This document shows, in pieces, positions 1 to 36,334 of a DNA stretch of 64,000 bases; the first letter of the stretch is position 1; each line of letters opens with the position of its first letter. Below the pieces are notes generated by a model, which did not search any database, was not told where the DNA came from, and was given only the letters and a program-made list of their open reading frames with translations. Location of the stretch: NCBI RefSeq assembly GCF_963422355.1, contig NC_085085.1:8795664-8859663 (forward strand), read 5' to 3'. The DNA comes from Corticium candelabrum. Taxonomy: Eukaryota > Porifera > Homoscleromorpha > Homosclerophorida > Plakinidae. Both the position numbers and the translations under genes were made by a program.

Positions 1-943
1 TGTTGTGACAACAAGTGACTCATCATGGAATTCTAACACTGCCAGGGTCCAACTCTATCGTGTATGCTATTATCATTTCTAGTCATTGCTGTTAATTGAT
101 AAAATTGTGGGTTACCTATTGCATTTAATGAAACTCTAGCATACTATGTTGATGGGGTGTATGGTTTACAATATAGTAGTTATTGGTTTTGATTGAACGT
201 GGTTGTAAATTAAAATTACATTCATGATTTGATATTTAGTAACTTAGTTTACATTGTTATAAATTGTGTAAAATTAGATATTCAGTGGTGGGTTTAGGAT
301 TTCACAGGGAAAGCACCACTTGCAGGCTTGGTACCAAAGAAGTCACATAGTTGAATACGTGTATTAAAGTATTGTTGATTGTATTATGCTAAGAGTGTCA
401 TGCCTTTTGTGAAGTTGAAACAGACGAGCAATTGCATATTTATGCTTCACGATAAGCCATTGCTGTAGGGCAAAAAATCTGCTCAAAGAAGGGACAGTAT
501 ACTTTTTCTAGTCTGAGGCTGCAAACGAAAGTCATGTGACAACTCTCACATTGTGCAAGCTGCCATACTTCTCAGGTGGCTGGGGATGAGGAGAAAAGAC
601 CCGTTTTTCCACAGCCGAGAAAAGTTTTGGATGTGAGTTCAGCAACAGTCAAAGCAGCAAATGATGGTGGTGCTCTGTTACTGAAGGACTGCACTCAGGG
701 TGCACATATTTACCAAAAATGCATATGTCCATGTGACTACATCAGATACAGTGCAGTTGAATGGCTGCAGACTGCTCAGATGCAATCATGCACATTCGTT
801 ATCTTTGGCATATGACTTTACTGGACACACCCATCTTTGGCGTGGGTAATAGTTTTGTGGAAACTTACACTACTGCAAATACCGTATTGTTGCAAATAAG
901 AAAGCCCTGCTTATTTCTGTATAAGCTGAATTGGAATCCAGGC
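1..943. other. gene-free stretch
   Basis: No recognisable exon, RNA gene or transposon is seen here. An open frame at 576-815 follows an acceptor-like cttctcag but matches no VPS10 segment and no other family I know, so it is not called. The stretch is AT-rich and most likely intron or 5' flank of the SorCS-like receptor gene that becomes recognisable at 10952. Confidence 0.5.
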
Positions 944-946
944 TAA

Positions 947-1224
947 AGGCTGGTTCACAATACGCGACAGAGAGTAATCCATTCCATTCCGTCAAATCAC
1001 ATCAAACGTGCCGCTTGAGATGGACGATGGATAGATTACTTGATGGAGCGTTGACACACGGATAGAATCAATTCTATTTTGTCTGCTAGTGCAAAACGAG
1101 GATGCTGTAATCATGTAGCACGGGAATGGTAATTATTGGAACGGGATGTACACATATTGTGAACACGACGGAGAGCTGTCCATCACGGTCCATCACATCT
1201 CTGTCTCATATTGTGAACCAGCCT
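947..1224. mobile_element. 278-bp MITE with TAA flanks
   Basis: Imperfect terminal inverted repeats of about 28 bp are present: AGGCTGGTTCACAATA at the left and its reverse complement ending CCAGCCT at the right. Both ends are followed by TAA (944-946 and 1225-1227), which fits a 3-bp TWA target duplication as made by PIF/Harbinger elements. There is no coding capacity. A partial relative of the right end (tgtcgcatattgtgagcctg) lies at about 37779-37805. The superfamily assignment rests only on the flank and is tentative. Confidence 0.7.
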
Positions 1225-1669
1225 TAATATTTAAGACCGGCTTATATTATTTTGACAGGCTTATATGCCATTCGAACACGTGAAGGTATAGAAATGACAA
1301 TCATATACCACTTGCAGAAACAAGGTTTGTTAAGATGTATAGACATGACTCAGAGCGGAATATAAGGGAATTTTTTTTGTCTGGACAAACAGGTTTGCCA
1401 AAGCCACGCCCATTTAGACCACGCCCATCCTAACAAATTTTGACCCCGCAAACAACACTTTATTTCTATTATTTGACATATATACAAAGCATGACAATAA
1501 CCAGAACAACTTTGAGACAACATACCTGGAAAGCAATCTTTTATTGCGTTACAATAAAGTGAAAAAATTATGGAACCTCAAAAGACAAACTTGGAAGTGC
1601 ACTATAATTATGTGAGACAATAGCAGAACATTAACAGGGAAACCTAGCACAACAATGTGCAAATTTGTA

Positions 1670-2330
1670 TTCAGTCAGACCTTCTGGAAAACTGTTTGTA
1701 GACGCGGTCCTAGAGGATTATGCCACATGTCCCAGTCATCTAAACTAAAGCTGCTAGTGCTATCGTCTTGGGTCAACTCTCCAGTTTTCCTTGCTCAGTA
1801 TTGCTTTCTGAAACCTTGATTAGGACAGCAGTTGGTTTTGCATTGTTTTCACCACAGCCGAATAGCGGCGTCAGCGTGAAAGTCTTGAAGTGATGGTCTT
1901 TCATGGTATACTTCCATAAGGTCAGACAAGGTGGTGTTGCTCATGCTGGTGTGCCGGTCTTTCTTTATCAGTTTCAGCGATGAAAACATCCTTTCAACAT
2001 GTGTGGTAGTTAAGGGAGACTAATACTATGTCTGGACAGGTGTGAACTATGTACCACACAGACTCATAGCACACCTTGCTGATGTGCAGATATTTTCTAG
2101 CATAATGGACTACCTCCTCAACATGAAGAGCAAGAATATTAACTCCTTTACTTTCTAATGGTTTGGCAAAATGAACAGCAAGAGTTTTTACATCTTCTCT
2201 AACCTCTGCATTATCATCAACGTTTTTGTCTTCACTGTCTTGCTCAGAAGTTTGAACGTTAGGTTTTCTTTGCCATGTTTGGGTGTCAAGAAAGGCAATT
2301 ATATGGCAAAAAAGTTTTGGTGTCACACCA
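1670..2330 (-). pseudogene. hAT-type transposase C-terminal remnant
   Basis: The minus strand reads HVERMFSSLKLIKKDRHTSM and then a Leu-rich stretch with ERPSLQDFHADAAIRLW ending at a TGA. This resembles the C-terminal dimerisation region of hAT transposases (pattern x-VERxFSxLKxIKxxxR). The upstream part (a 110-codon frame ending near 1994) continues the protein only after a frameshift near 2005. There is no catalytic DDE segment, so the copy is dead. Faint related sequence may extend to about 2.5 kb. Family assignment is by motif only. Confidence 0.55.
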
Positions 2331-4705
2331 ACCTAGTCACTCCTTCATTTTATTATCAAGGCATACTAAATCGGTATTCACCTTTTCTGCAGTTACTTAG
2401 TGTGCTGACAGAATAGTCTGCCAAAAGGCTCTTTGAAAGAAACCGTTTAGGATCTTTCCAGAAGGACTGGAATTTTCAAAGAAACAGCAGTCACTGCTAT
2501 TTGACAATGACAAGAAAGAAAACATTCACAAATCAGGATGTTTGATTACCGTCTTGTCCATGTTTCTACCAATTCATGTCCTCATATTTGGTGCTGTGCT
2601 ACACGCATTCTAGGTGAAAATTTGCATTTTACAGCAACTGGTGTCTCAGTAACCCGTCTCACCACTTCACACAAAAGCATATATACTGTCTATGACCCCA
2701 TGAGTGTGAACTTTGAAAATCTCTAATATCTCCGCTGTTTTATGGACCTTCCTGATGATCTGGAATGGTTAGAAACCACAAGGTCTGGCATCTGTTTACT
2801 AAATTATTTAAGCCCTTCCTACAAAGGAAACCAAAAGATAACACTTTTTGCATATCAAGGACATATTAGCCAAGTACAAATGGTTATTATCCAATTATCT
2901 AGTGAGATCAAGGGATCATCAACTGGAACCACTTAAGATAATTGGTGTAACATGCTCTAATAAGCACACCTGGTGTGACCTCTACCTCATTACTCGCTTC
3001 CCAGTTCAGGCTTACTGGGATAGTAGATAGGTACCCCAAGAAAGCATACTCTCTGATAGTGCACATAGTCTGACTTGAGTGTCCGAATCATGCCATTTGG
3101 GTGTGACCGTTCCAGTAGCCAATGTCCGGACAACACAATATATGGCCGGACATGGACTTGTTTTGACCGGACAATGTTCGGTGTCCGGGCGTTATATTCC
3201 CCTCTGTGACTACTATGAGATGCTGTTTCAAGAGCGTCAGTCGAATCTTCTTCATCATTGTCGGTGTTTGAACACTGCACGCACACGCCGACACATGTGC
3301 ACGTGCATGTGACTGCACGCGTATGTGTGTTGTGCGTCTTGAACTAAAGATCGGCTTCTAAATGTGACCAGCTTGTATGCAGCATGAGGTTTTCGATTTT
3401 CTGCTTTCTTTGAGACCGGCTTGTATTCGTGGTCGGCTTTTAGTTGAGACAATACTCACATAAAAATTTTTCCTTTACATTATCAAAGCCATGGTTTATG
3501 ATTAATAGTGGTATGAATTTAATTTTTGCATCTTTTTACTTCATTGACATGAGCACATGTAACCAGGCCAGTATCTTCTGGCCTGGGTTGGTTTGCTTTG
3601 TTTTCATATTGTGAATGCAAACTGAGCTGTGCTGATTCATGCTGAGCTGGTTACACATATCTTGCCAAGCCAACGCAGACTGGCTTGATTTAGTGAATGT
3701 GAGGAATCAAGTTGTGCTAACGGCTGCGTGTGTGTAATAGAGCACTATGGTGAGGTCAAACCTTGAAACTGTGTGTCTTGTTGATTTATATGTGGCAAAG
3801 ACAATGTATAGGTTAAAAAGAACAACTATAGCATGTGAAATCATCACCTTGTCTGGTTTTTTTGACATCGTACGTTTTCTGTGTTTCATTGTAGAGTTGG
3901 TGAAATGAAATCACTACAAGCAGCTTGTTGTAAACTTATAATTAAGTTAGTGCAAACACTTCTGCAGTACACAACAGAAAATGGCATGTGTACCAGGAAA
4001 CTCATTTGCCAACTGGTCTGGCTTAGCTTGGTTTGTAACTGTGCTCAGTACTCTAAATTATTTGTTTGTCTTGTTTGCAGCTGTTGATGGGTACACATTA
4101 TTTGGTGTACCATAAGTAATCAAAATATTTAAGACAGTCAGTGTCTATGGTGCGTGTGCAGTGTATGTCACATGTACAACATCTGTTGTTAGTCGCATTT
4201 TGTTTGACATTGCTCAAGTCATAACCTATTGGCCTTTTGCTTTATGGAGACAGTTGACTATGATATTAGGGTGTTTTCATGGTGTTGACTGTATTGCTAG
4301 AGTGGTAGAATGAGACAATCAGGGTTTGCATGGCTTACTTGACCAATCAGTATTACCTAGGCAACACCTGTCTCATGTCTTACTAATGTTTGATGGGTGG
4401 CTATAGTAGTGTATGATTGCCAACTAACTATTTGGTTCAAGGTGTTTTACTTTATGTTGTAGGTACTAGAACTGAACACAGTTACAAAATCATTTGTTGT
4501 TATGTTGATTAGATGAGTGATTGGTATTATGTGAAATGGTCACTTTTAACTTAAATTTGCTGATAAATCATTATGTGGTGGTGAAAGTATGTCTAGCTTG
4601 CTATTTTATCAGTGAATTTTTTGTATTTTGTGTTGAGGAAGGAGTGTATTTTATGATCAGAAAGAGTTTTAATTAAATACATGTGAACTTATTGAAGTTT
4701 GTTAT
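2331..4705. other. gene-free, repeat-like stretch
   Basis: No credible exon is seen. The segment 3080-3190 contains several copies of ccggaca/gtccgg in both orientations, and 3260-3340 is a degenerate alternating CA/TG run. Both look like decayed repeat. The remainder is AT-rich sequence without a recognised element. Confidence 0.45.
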
Positions 4706-6735
4706 TAGGCCGCACCGAAAATATTGTCTGATTGGGGTAACCCGCCCGCCTGTGTTTGGAGGGCCTCTGAGTTTTTACATTTAATGGAGGCCCGGATATC
4801 CAGGCTAAGGGTATAGTAGTCGTCCGACGTGCGATTGTATGTACGACCGTATTTATACTTGATTAGTGCAGATGCAAATGAAGCTATTCCGACAAATAGA
4901 CGAGAAAATGGTGTCATTGCCAACCAATAGACGAACATGATGTCATCATAAGGCTCCACCTCTCTTTGTTTGGCTCCTGTGCTATGAGAATTCAGCCATC
5001 GGGCGTCTGTCGTGTACATGGTGTTTAGTCCCTTTGCTTTACGGGTTTAGCACATAGAAACAATGCCTATAGTCTACATTTGCACGTGCATGTTTTCCCA
5101 CCAACAACCAGGCGTCTAGAGAGCGAAGGTACTGGATTCAGGCGCCATGCATGCAGTACCTGTAGCTATACCTGACTTGTAACATTTTGCTTGTTCCACA
5201 GTGTTTCTGCATAGTGGTTCTGCAGTCTGACAGCTTGAATTTTCGGTGTGCGTGGCTGAGCTGTGTTGTTGTTGCGAAAATCACTAGTGTCGTCTTCAAC
5301 AGAAATTTGGCACTCCACGGGAATTTGCGAAGGGGAACATGCAATGTTTATGACAGCGTGTCTGTTTGTCGGATGAAGCGACTGACCTGTAAGTCTCTAT
5401 TCATTTTTGTTATTGTATCCAAATTCAGAGCAAACAGAGACGTCTAATCTATATTTGCACGTGCATGTTTTCCACATTAATGTTTTTTGGCTGTGGCGGC
5501 TCTGGGGTCACCTCATTACGACAACCTGTGCCTATTGGCGGTTAGATGGTGGTAGCTGTGTAAATACGGTAGGCGTAACCACCATGTGAGGGGATTCTTG
5601 ATGGTGTCAAATTCATGAGCGTTTGTGCCTCCTGTCTTAGCATGTGGTGTGCATGTACACCCACCGAGGGTTTAGCACTGTGGTGCTTCTCTATTCATTA
5701 AATGTTTTGTGTTGGCCTGGGCGTATCCGTGTTCGAGGGGCATGCGTTTCGAGAGATGGCGAGATTCTTTGTGTGTCTGGCGACTGTAGTCTTTGTGAAG
5801 TATTGGAGGAAGTTGGATTTGGTGATTGAGTGGCCTGTGTACTCAGAGCACCGCTGTTTTTTGTGCATGCGCATGCTGAGAAATATGATGTTTTCTGTTG
5901 CCCTGTGCATATCTGTGTCCGAGGGGACATGTGTTTTGAGAGATGGCAAAATTCTTTGTATGTCTGGCACCTGAAGTCTTCGTGAGGTGTTGCAGGAGGT
6001 TGGATTCAGTGATTGAGTGGATGATGTAGTCAGCGTGCAAATCACAAACACTTCCTCCAAACAAGGCACTGAGTTAGATGATGATTAAAAAATAATAATA
6101 AGGCCGCAGCGAAAAATTGTCTGATTGGGGTAACATGCAGAGGAAAAAGACGGGTGGGCGGGCGGGTGGCGTTTTTATTTTTAAAATTATTGTCAATCAT
6201 CGTCTTTGGAGAAAGTGTCTGTCGTCGCAGTTCGCACGCTGCATGAGTACATCGTCCACTCGATCATCGAATCCAACCTCCTGCAACACCTCACGAAGAC
6301 TACAGTCGCCAGGCACACGAAGAATCTTTGCCATCTCTGAAATCGTGGGCCCCTCAGACACGGATATGCACAGGGCACAGTAGACATCTTATTTCTCAGC
6401 ATGCGCATGTGCAAAAAAACAGTGGACGTCCAAACACGGAGTGCTGAGTACATCATCCACTTGATCACTGAATCCAACTTCCTGCAAGACTACAGTCGCC
6501 AGACACAAAGAATCTTGCCATCTTTCAAACACTTGCCCCCCTCGAACGGGTATGCCCAAGCCAACGGAAAACATATTTAAAGAAAAAAAACTCAGCGGCA
6601 CTTGAGCTCCAAACACGGGCGGGCGGGTTACTCCTATCAGACAATTTTTTCGGTGCGGTCTTTAAATAGAACCTCCGCCCACCCATCTTTTTCCGCTGCA
6701 TGTTACCCCAATCAGACGTTGTTTTAGGTGCATTC
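4706..6735. mobile_element. interleaved inverted-repeat elements (GGCCGCA-CGAAAA ends)
   Basis: Two related inverted-repeat pairs interlock. Pair 1: the left end at 4708 (GGCCGCACCGAAAATATTG) pairs with the right end at about 6600-6660 (GGGCGGGCGGGTTA...TTTTTTCGGTGCGGTC). Pair 2: the left end at 6101 (AGGCCGCAGCGAAAAATTG) pairs with the right end at about 6672-6733 (CCACCCATCTTTTTCCGCTG then TTACCCCAATCAGACG). All four ends share TCTGATTGGGGTAAC or its complement. Pair order is left1, left2, right1, right2, so the region is a rearranged or nested composite of one family. Superfamily unknown. Confidence 0.65.
5700..6585. repeat. four-copy mirrored ~130-bp module
   Basis: A module occurs at about 5702-5835 and 5888-6025 in plus orientation, and at about 6255-6385 and 6465-6580 in minus orientation. 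The copy on the minus strand ending near 6190 has an uninterrupted reading: EGPTISEMAKILRVPGD followed by CSLREVLQEVGFDDRVDDVL. The other copies carry stops or frameshifts in that frame. I do not recognise the encoded peptide. The block lies inside the composite inverted-repeat element 4706-6735, so it may be its decayed coding cargo or just internal repeats. Confidence 0.6.
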
Positions 6736-6778
6736 TTAGATCAAGTGTGTTTCTTTGTCTTTTCTGCCTTTGAATGTA

Positions 6779-7130
6779 CAGTTGAATGTTACTTATCCAA
6801 CGTTCACTTATCCAACACGCCGGTTATCTGACAGGTCAAACTTGTCACGTGGCTGGTCAGCTGCATACATGTACGTACATGTACATTCACGTACATGTAC
6901 ATTCACGTGCATGTCAGAGACAAGTTTGAGAGTGCAAGCGTTTCTTCTCGTTGTATTCTACATTCCTCTAAATCTACAATCATTCTACATCTACATTCAG
7001 TATACCTAATGTGGAAAAAATGCCATATAATATGAACAATAGTTGAGTTCAAAACAGCTGCAGTTGTTAACATTTTCACTTATCCAACAGGGGTCCGGTT
7101 CTAAGGGGTCTGATGAGTGACATGCGACTG
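6779..7130. mobile_element. 352-bp pogo/Tigger-like MITE
   Basis: The left end reads TA|CAGTTGAATGTTACTTATC and the right end, reverse complemented, TA|CAGTCGCATGTCACTCATC, matching at most positions. TA dinucleotides flank both ends (6777-6778, 7131-7132). CAG termini with internal cttatccaac copies (6794, 6808, 7080) resemble non-autonomous pogo/Tigger elements. There is no coding sequence. The interior carries an acgtacatgtacattc tandem at about 6871-6910. Confidence 0.6.
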
Positions 7131-7430
7131 TATTGTATTTCTCTGATTTAATGTCTAGGGGTCTAACGTTTTGGGTGTTTATTGATAATGGGTGTTAATC
7201 AAGAAAGAGAATTACCTTTATAGTTTCATGAAATATCGGTAAGTAAAGAGCTTTTTTATAACCGTTTCCTGTCACTACTGTAAATCCAGAAATTTTTGTA
7301 CTCATGGAAGTTTAGGTAATTTTGTACAGATACTACCTGGTTGTACTAAAATAGCATGAATAGTAAAATTTAAAGATAGATTGCACTTGAACCCTTGCTT
7401 GATTTGAGAGATACGTTTCCAGAACTAGTT

Positions 7431-8036
7431 CTATTTTTTGTACTTACAGTATGCAATCAAACATGAACACAGTACTAAACTACCAGAAACACAAAATGAA
7501 ATTCTCTGGTAAGAGCTCCACCATTGGGCATGATAGAGCATCTGTAGTAGAGAATTGCTCCATGAACGGCCATTACCACCTTGGGTGATGAGATCAAGAT
7601 GTTCTCCTTGTTCTTTGAGAAGACTAGTTTGGCTTTCTCTGACTATACCAAGGGCACATACCATAGCTATCTTTCAATTCAGCACACAACCACTTTCACG
7701 GATTGCATGAGGGTAGTCAATGACTTTGGAGTCCGAATCCTTCCCATGATACAGTGGTCGACCACGCTTCTCTTTCTGCAGCTGGGCAACAGATTGTGGA
7801 TCCATTCTAGCTGAAAATGCTTGCGGTAAGGGTTGTGAATAGACTGCACGGTAGATTTTCTCACAAAGTGACCAAGCTCCTTCGTGGCAAGTTGCACTGC
7901 TTTTGTACGTCACACTCATCTCTTCTGCAAGGTTGGCAATCTTTGCTCTTACCTTTGCATCATACACATGATACGTTCTGGATCGCTTTCGCTTTCGTCC
8001 TGGATCAGAGTTGTCATCATCAAGCATCATTTCCAC
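7431..8036 (-). pseudogene. degenerate DNA-transposon transposase fragment
   Basis: The minus strand encodes a basic start (RKRKRSRTYHVYDAKVRAKI), a likely helix-turn-helix stretch (ANLAEEMSV), then QLQKEKRGRP, SKVIDYPHAIRESG and, after one stop and frame break, GIVRESQTSLLKEQGEHLDL. This order matches the N-terminal half of pogo-like transposases that I recall from sponge and cnidarian genomes (KRGRPL..., ALRxxGGVVN, GGHxxLTxxWA...). The DDE domain is not visible, so the copy is truncated and frameshifted. No flanking inverted repeats could be tied to it. Confidence 0.5.
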
Positions 8037-8733
8037 AACGTCATTGGCAGCAGCGAAAGCCTGAGCATTGCTGGAATCAGCTTTGTTACGATCTGGCAGC
8101 CAAGGCCGTTGAGGTTAAGGCAGCGCTGGTGGTTTTTGCAGCCATCCAAGAAAACCAGTTTGCCGCATTGCACTTGGAACATACAGCTAGATCTCCCGGA
8201 TGTTAGCGGGAATTTTGCGACCCCAGACCTTCTGTTGCACGCGAATCGAAAATTAACACGCAGTGAGACAATTTCCTATTGCACCTTAGTGAATTGCAAG
8301 GCGGCCTGACACTCGAGAGAGACAGTGAGAACACAATATACTCGTCACTACGTTAAAGAACAGCTGAAACTTCAGCGCACCTATCCGCCTCTACACATCT
8401 CACAAAGACTGACCCAACGCTGTCTGATGACTACATTTATACACTACCGGTAAATCCCAATCCAGTCATTAAGTATTGACTCAGTTATTGCCAAACGCCG
8501 GTATAGCTTCGCCCCCTGACCATATCCGTAACACAACTCTTAATAGCATGTGGATTGTGACACTTCTAAATTTGTCTACAATATACACGTGTACACAGTA
8601 CAGTACTGTAAGGAAATAACATGCGTACGATAATAACATGCGTACGAACTACTTCATGGCCAGAAGTACGAAAAAGAGTATGAAAAGTTTTGGATATACA
8701 GTATGCATCAAAGTCAGCTACCTGAGACGAGTA

Positions 8734-9397
8734 CTGTATTTCTGCACATTTAGCTGCATGCCGGTATAAGCGGGGATTACCAGAAACTTGCTTTGTCGGA
8801 CTCTGGTAATGATACGGGCGTGCCGGTATAGCGTGAGGGAGTGGCGGTAATGGCAAGGTAGCAGCAACACGTGTGGTAATTCTACTGCACACGCGCCGTA
8901 ATTTGATTTATTGGCTTAGAGAATGCAGCTTTCCCCGAAGCCCAGCTAGAAAAGAGAAAAGTCGAACAGCTAGAAGGTATTGAGAATGGATCATTATGGT
9001 GTGGCAGAAGATCACACACAATCGAAAAAGCTAACGGTACTACGCAAGTATGACGAGCTCGGTGGAAACAAACAAAAGTCACACTGTGCATACAGAATTA
9101 GGTTTGAACAAGCAGAAGAACACACAGGGCTGGCAGATAAGGAAGAGAAGAAGATGATGAAGAAGAGGAGAATGAGGACAGAGACATTCAAACATTATAG
9201 GGTTGATTATATACTACATCTAGATGAAAAAGTATACGTCCTAGTGTTTATTTATGTTAGTTCAATCAATATGTAAGAACAGATGAAACATAGATCTATG
9301 GGTCCAGTCTATAGGGAGGTTGGTCAAATCACCTCTCTTTCTCACCCTGGTAATCCCCGGCCTAAACCAGCATGCAGCTAAATGCGGGGAAATACAG
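8734..9397. mobile_element. 664-bp MITE with ~52-bp inverted repeats, TA flanks
   Basis: The left end (CTGTATTTCTGCACATTTAG) and the reverse complement of the right end (CTGTATTTCCCCGCATTTAG) align for about 52 bp with few mismatches, continuing through CTGCATGCYGGT and GGGGATTACCAG. TA flanks lie at 8732-8733 and 9398-9399, which fits the Tc1/mariner/pogo superfamily. No transposase is encoded. It sits about 0.7 kb from the transposase remnant at 7431-8036, but a link between them cannot be shown. Confidence 0.75.
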
Positions 9398-9705
9398 TAA
9401 GAGGATGCCTATCATCTCTATTTTGCTCATTATGAGCTGTTACTTTTGGCATACATGCTTTCAGCTGCCTTTATTAGCATTACTAAACTTAGTATTTGAC
9501 ATACTCTCCCATTTTGAATAGACAGACACCCATTTCAGGCAAGGACTTCTTAACCAAGTAATTTTATGGTGTGACAGTATTATGCTAGGAAGTTGTTGGG
9601 GAGGGGGAATTCTATTTCAAGGTGCCTGGAAGGTAGGGAGTTGGGTGAGGAATTAATTGGGTAGGGGACTTATTCAGAGAAATAGGGTGGTTTTTAGATC
9701 CTTAA

Positions 9706-10623
9706 AGGGGCAGTCCCACAGAAAAAACAACCTAGGCTTTAAAAATAGCGTTTGACGAGAGAATTTGAATGGCATTAGTTTTACATTTATATTTGCTTCC
9801 GTTGTTGAACTAAGAATGATTGCTTTCTAATAAACGATATCACTATTATAGTATTGAAGTCAAGGAAAGTTGTGTCTTCCCCCAAACTAATGGGAAGCGT
9901 TTAGTGGTAAGTGTGGGAAGTGTACCAGACATTCATTTGTATTCTTGACCGTCTTCACTAGAGTCAGACTTGCGTATTTCTCTTCTGGCTCATGCATAAA
10001 GGGTGACATGCAGCTCCATCTTTACCAAGCATCAGCAAAAATAGTGCACGGATGTCATCAGCTATGATAGTGATCTTTGCTCCTATGCCCAACCCATGCG
10101 CCCAACGCAATGAACTACTAGCGTAAGTAAAGTATATGCAAAATGCGTATTGCAAGCAGAAGAACATGTGACTACAAACTAGATCGATGTCGGTTGACTT
10201 GCATCCATAACTTGTGGACATTCTCGTGAACATGCATTCTCTTTCATTGCTAGCATAGTGAGTCTATAGGTACAGTAGAATGCACAAGAGCTTAAATTCT
10301 GCCGTCTATAGAAGAGATTTGTGCATGAATCATGACTATAGTTTCCGTAGCCTTTCAGCCAACATTGCTGCGTCTGCCTAGAAGCTTGATCTCTTGCTAA
10401 GTTGAAGTGGTTACATAATTACCATGTACCAGTAAACGTTTTCCTTTGCGTCATGTGAAAGACACTCCTTATTGTTGACTTTGAAATCGGGTTTCAAGGT
10501 TAATTAAAAGCAATAATTTTTTGTTCAACGACTGAGGCAAATTTGGATGTGTAACTAGCGTTATTAGGATTCTTTCGTCAAGACCTATTTTTAAAGCCTG
10601 GGTTGTTTTTCCGTGGGACTATT
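9706..10623. mobile_element. 918-bp TTAA-flanked MITE
   Basis: Inverted ends: the left reads AGGGGCAGTCCCACAGAAAA and the right, reverse complemented, AATAGTCCCACGGAAAAACA. Similarity continues for about 50 bp through AGGCTTTAAAAATAG and TTGACGA. TTAA occurs at 9702-9705 and 10624-10627. TTAA duplications with purine-rich termini are typical of Kolobok elements; piggyBac also uses TTAA. It contains no transposase-like frame. Confidence 0.75.
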
Positions 10624-10951
10624 TTAAATCCATCTGTGCTGCCAAATTGTTGTAAACAGCAAATTTGGACTATCAGATTAGTGGCCAAGCTTGACAACTG
10701 AGTTTGAGTTTAAATGATTATTAATGTCAAGGGAATATTATGAAATACTATATGCATAGTATCCACAGACTTAGAGAAGTTGTTAGCATATGACGTTGTC
10801 TTACACCAGCTCTACCATGCTTCAGAGATGTGATATTGTACTGTATTACTAAAATGATCAGACGTGGAGTTTGGGTGTTGTTTGTTTGTTGCAATTAGCT
10901 AATTAATTAAAGCAGAATCATTTGACTTCTTTTGATATGCAGTATATGTAG

Positions 10952-35524
<24,573 letters not shown>

Positions 35525-36334
35525 CAATCTAAATTAATTGCTGCCTATTCTACCAAGTCATGTAACACAAGAACGGAGTCAATATTGCAGATTCAGCTTT
35601 GTGTTTGTGTGTTTGTTCAACACGTGGGTTGGACTTGTAGTTGATTTAGCTGCTATGGTTATATCTGATATGGGTTGTGGTCAATTGTTAAGGTAGCAAG
35701 TTAATCGGTACTCTCATGCATATAATTTGACTAATTTCCATGGTAGCTGTATTGTAGTAACATGTGGCCTACTAGTAGTCATTACCCGAGGCCCGGATTT
35801 CCGGGCCTCAAGTATAGTTCATATTTGTATTGCCGCGATGAGCGCCCATTGCAGTAAGACATTTCTGTATGCCTGCAGTTATTCTGACCTTTGCTACGCC
35901 AATAGCCCAGACTACGTATGGTGAGATACTATGCACTAGCAATAAATACGTACCTACTGGCTTTGGTGCCACCAATATTACTGGCTATTTAATTAATGGC
36001 TATGTCAGGTAAACCCAATTGAAAATTTTTTAAACAGTTTGAAATTATAACATGAGTTGCTGTGGACTTGGCAAATTATTGCCGTTTTGTAATTTCTAAT
36101 TATATAAGCCTTTTCATTTAATTAATTAATAAATCTAATGATTACTAGTGACTAAGTCTAGTGCTGCCATTCTATTTGATATAATGTAATCAAAACGAAT
36201 TATATGTAAAGCTACAGGTACCATACGCATACAGTACATGTAAAACAGCACTTCCGGAAGCAGCAAAATGCGTACGGGACACGGACTACGACTACGAGTT
36301 TGCATCCCCGTATGTGAAGCTGTGTGTGACAGAG
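35525..36334. other. intergenic region between the SorCS-like gene and RPL26
   Basis: 3' flank of the receptor gene and promoter side of RPL26. A perfect 9-bp-arm hairpin, GAGGCCCGG-ATTT-CCGGGCCTC, sits at about 35789-35810; a related sequence (ggcccggatatccaggc) is at about 4790. An aataaa lies at 35941, far from the stop. No TATA box could be assigned for RPL26. Confidence 0.5.

Noticed and set aside
576..815. Open frame preceded by an acceptor-like site
   Set aside because: No donor with matching phase leads to 10952, and the translation has no VPS10 or other recognisable pattern.
4705..5019. 104-codon minus-strand frame
   Set aside because: Starts inside inverted-repeat sequence and shows no family resemblance.
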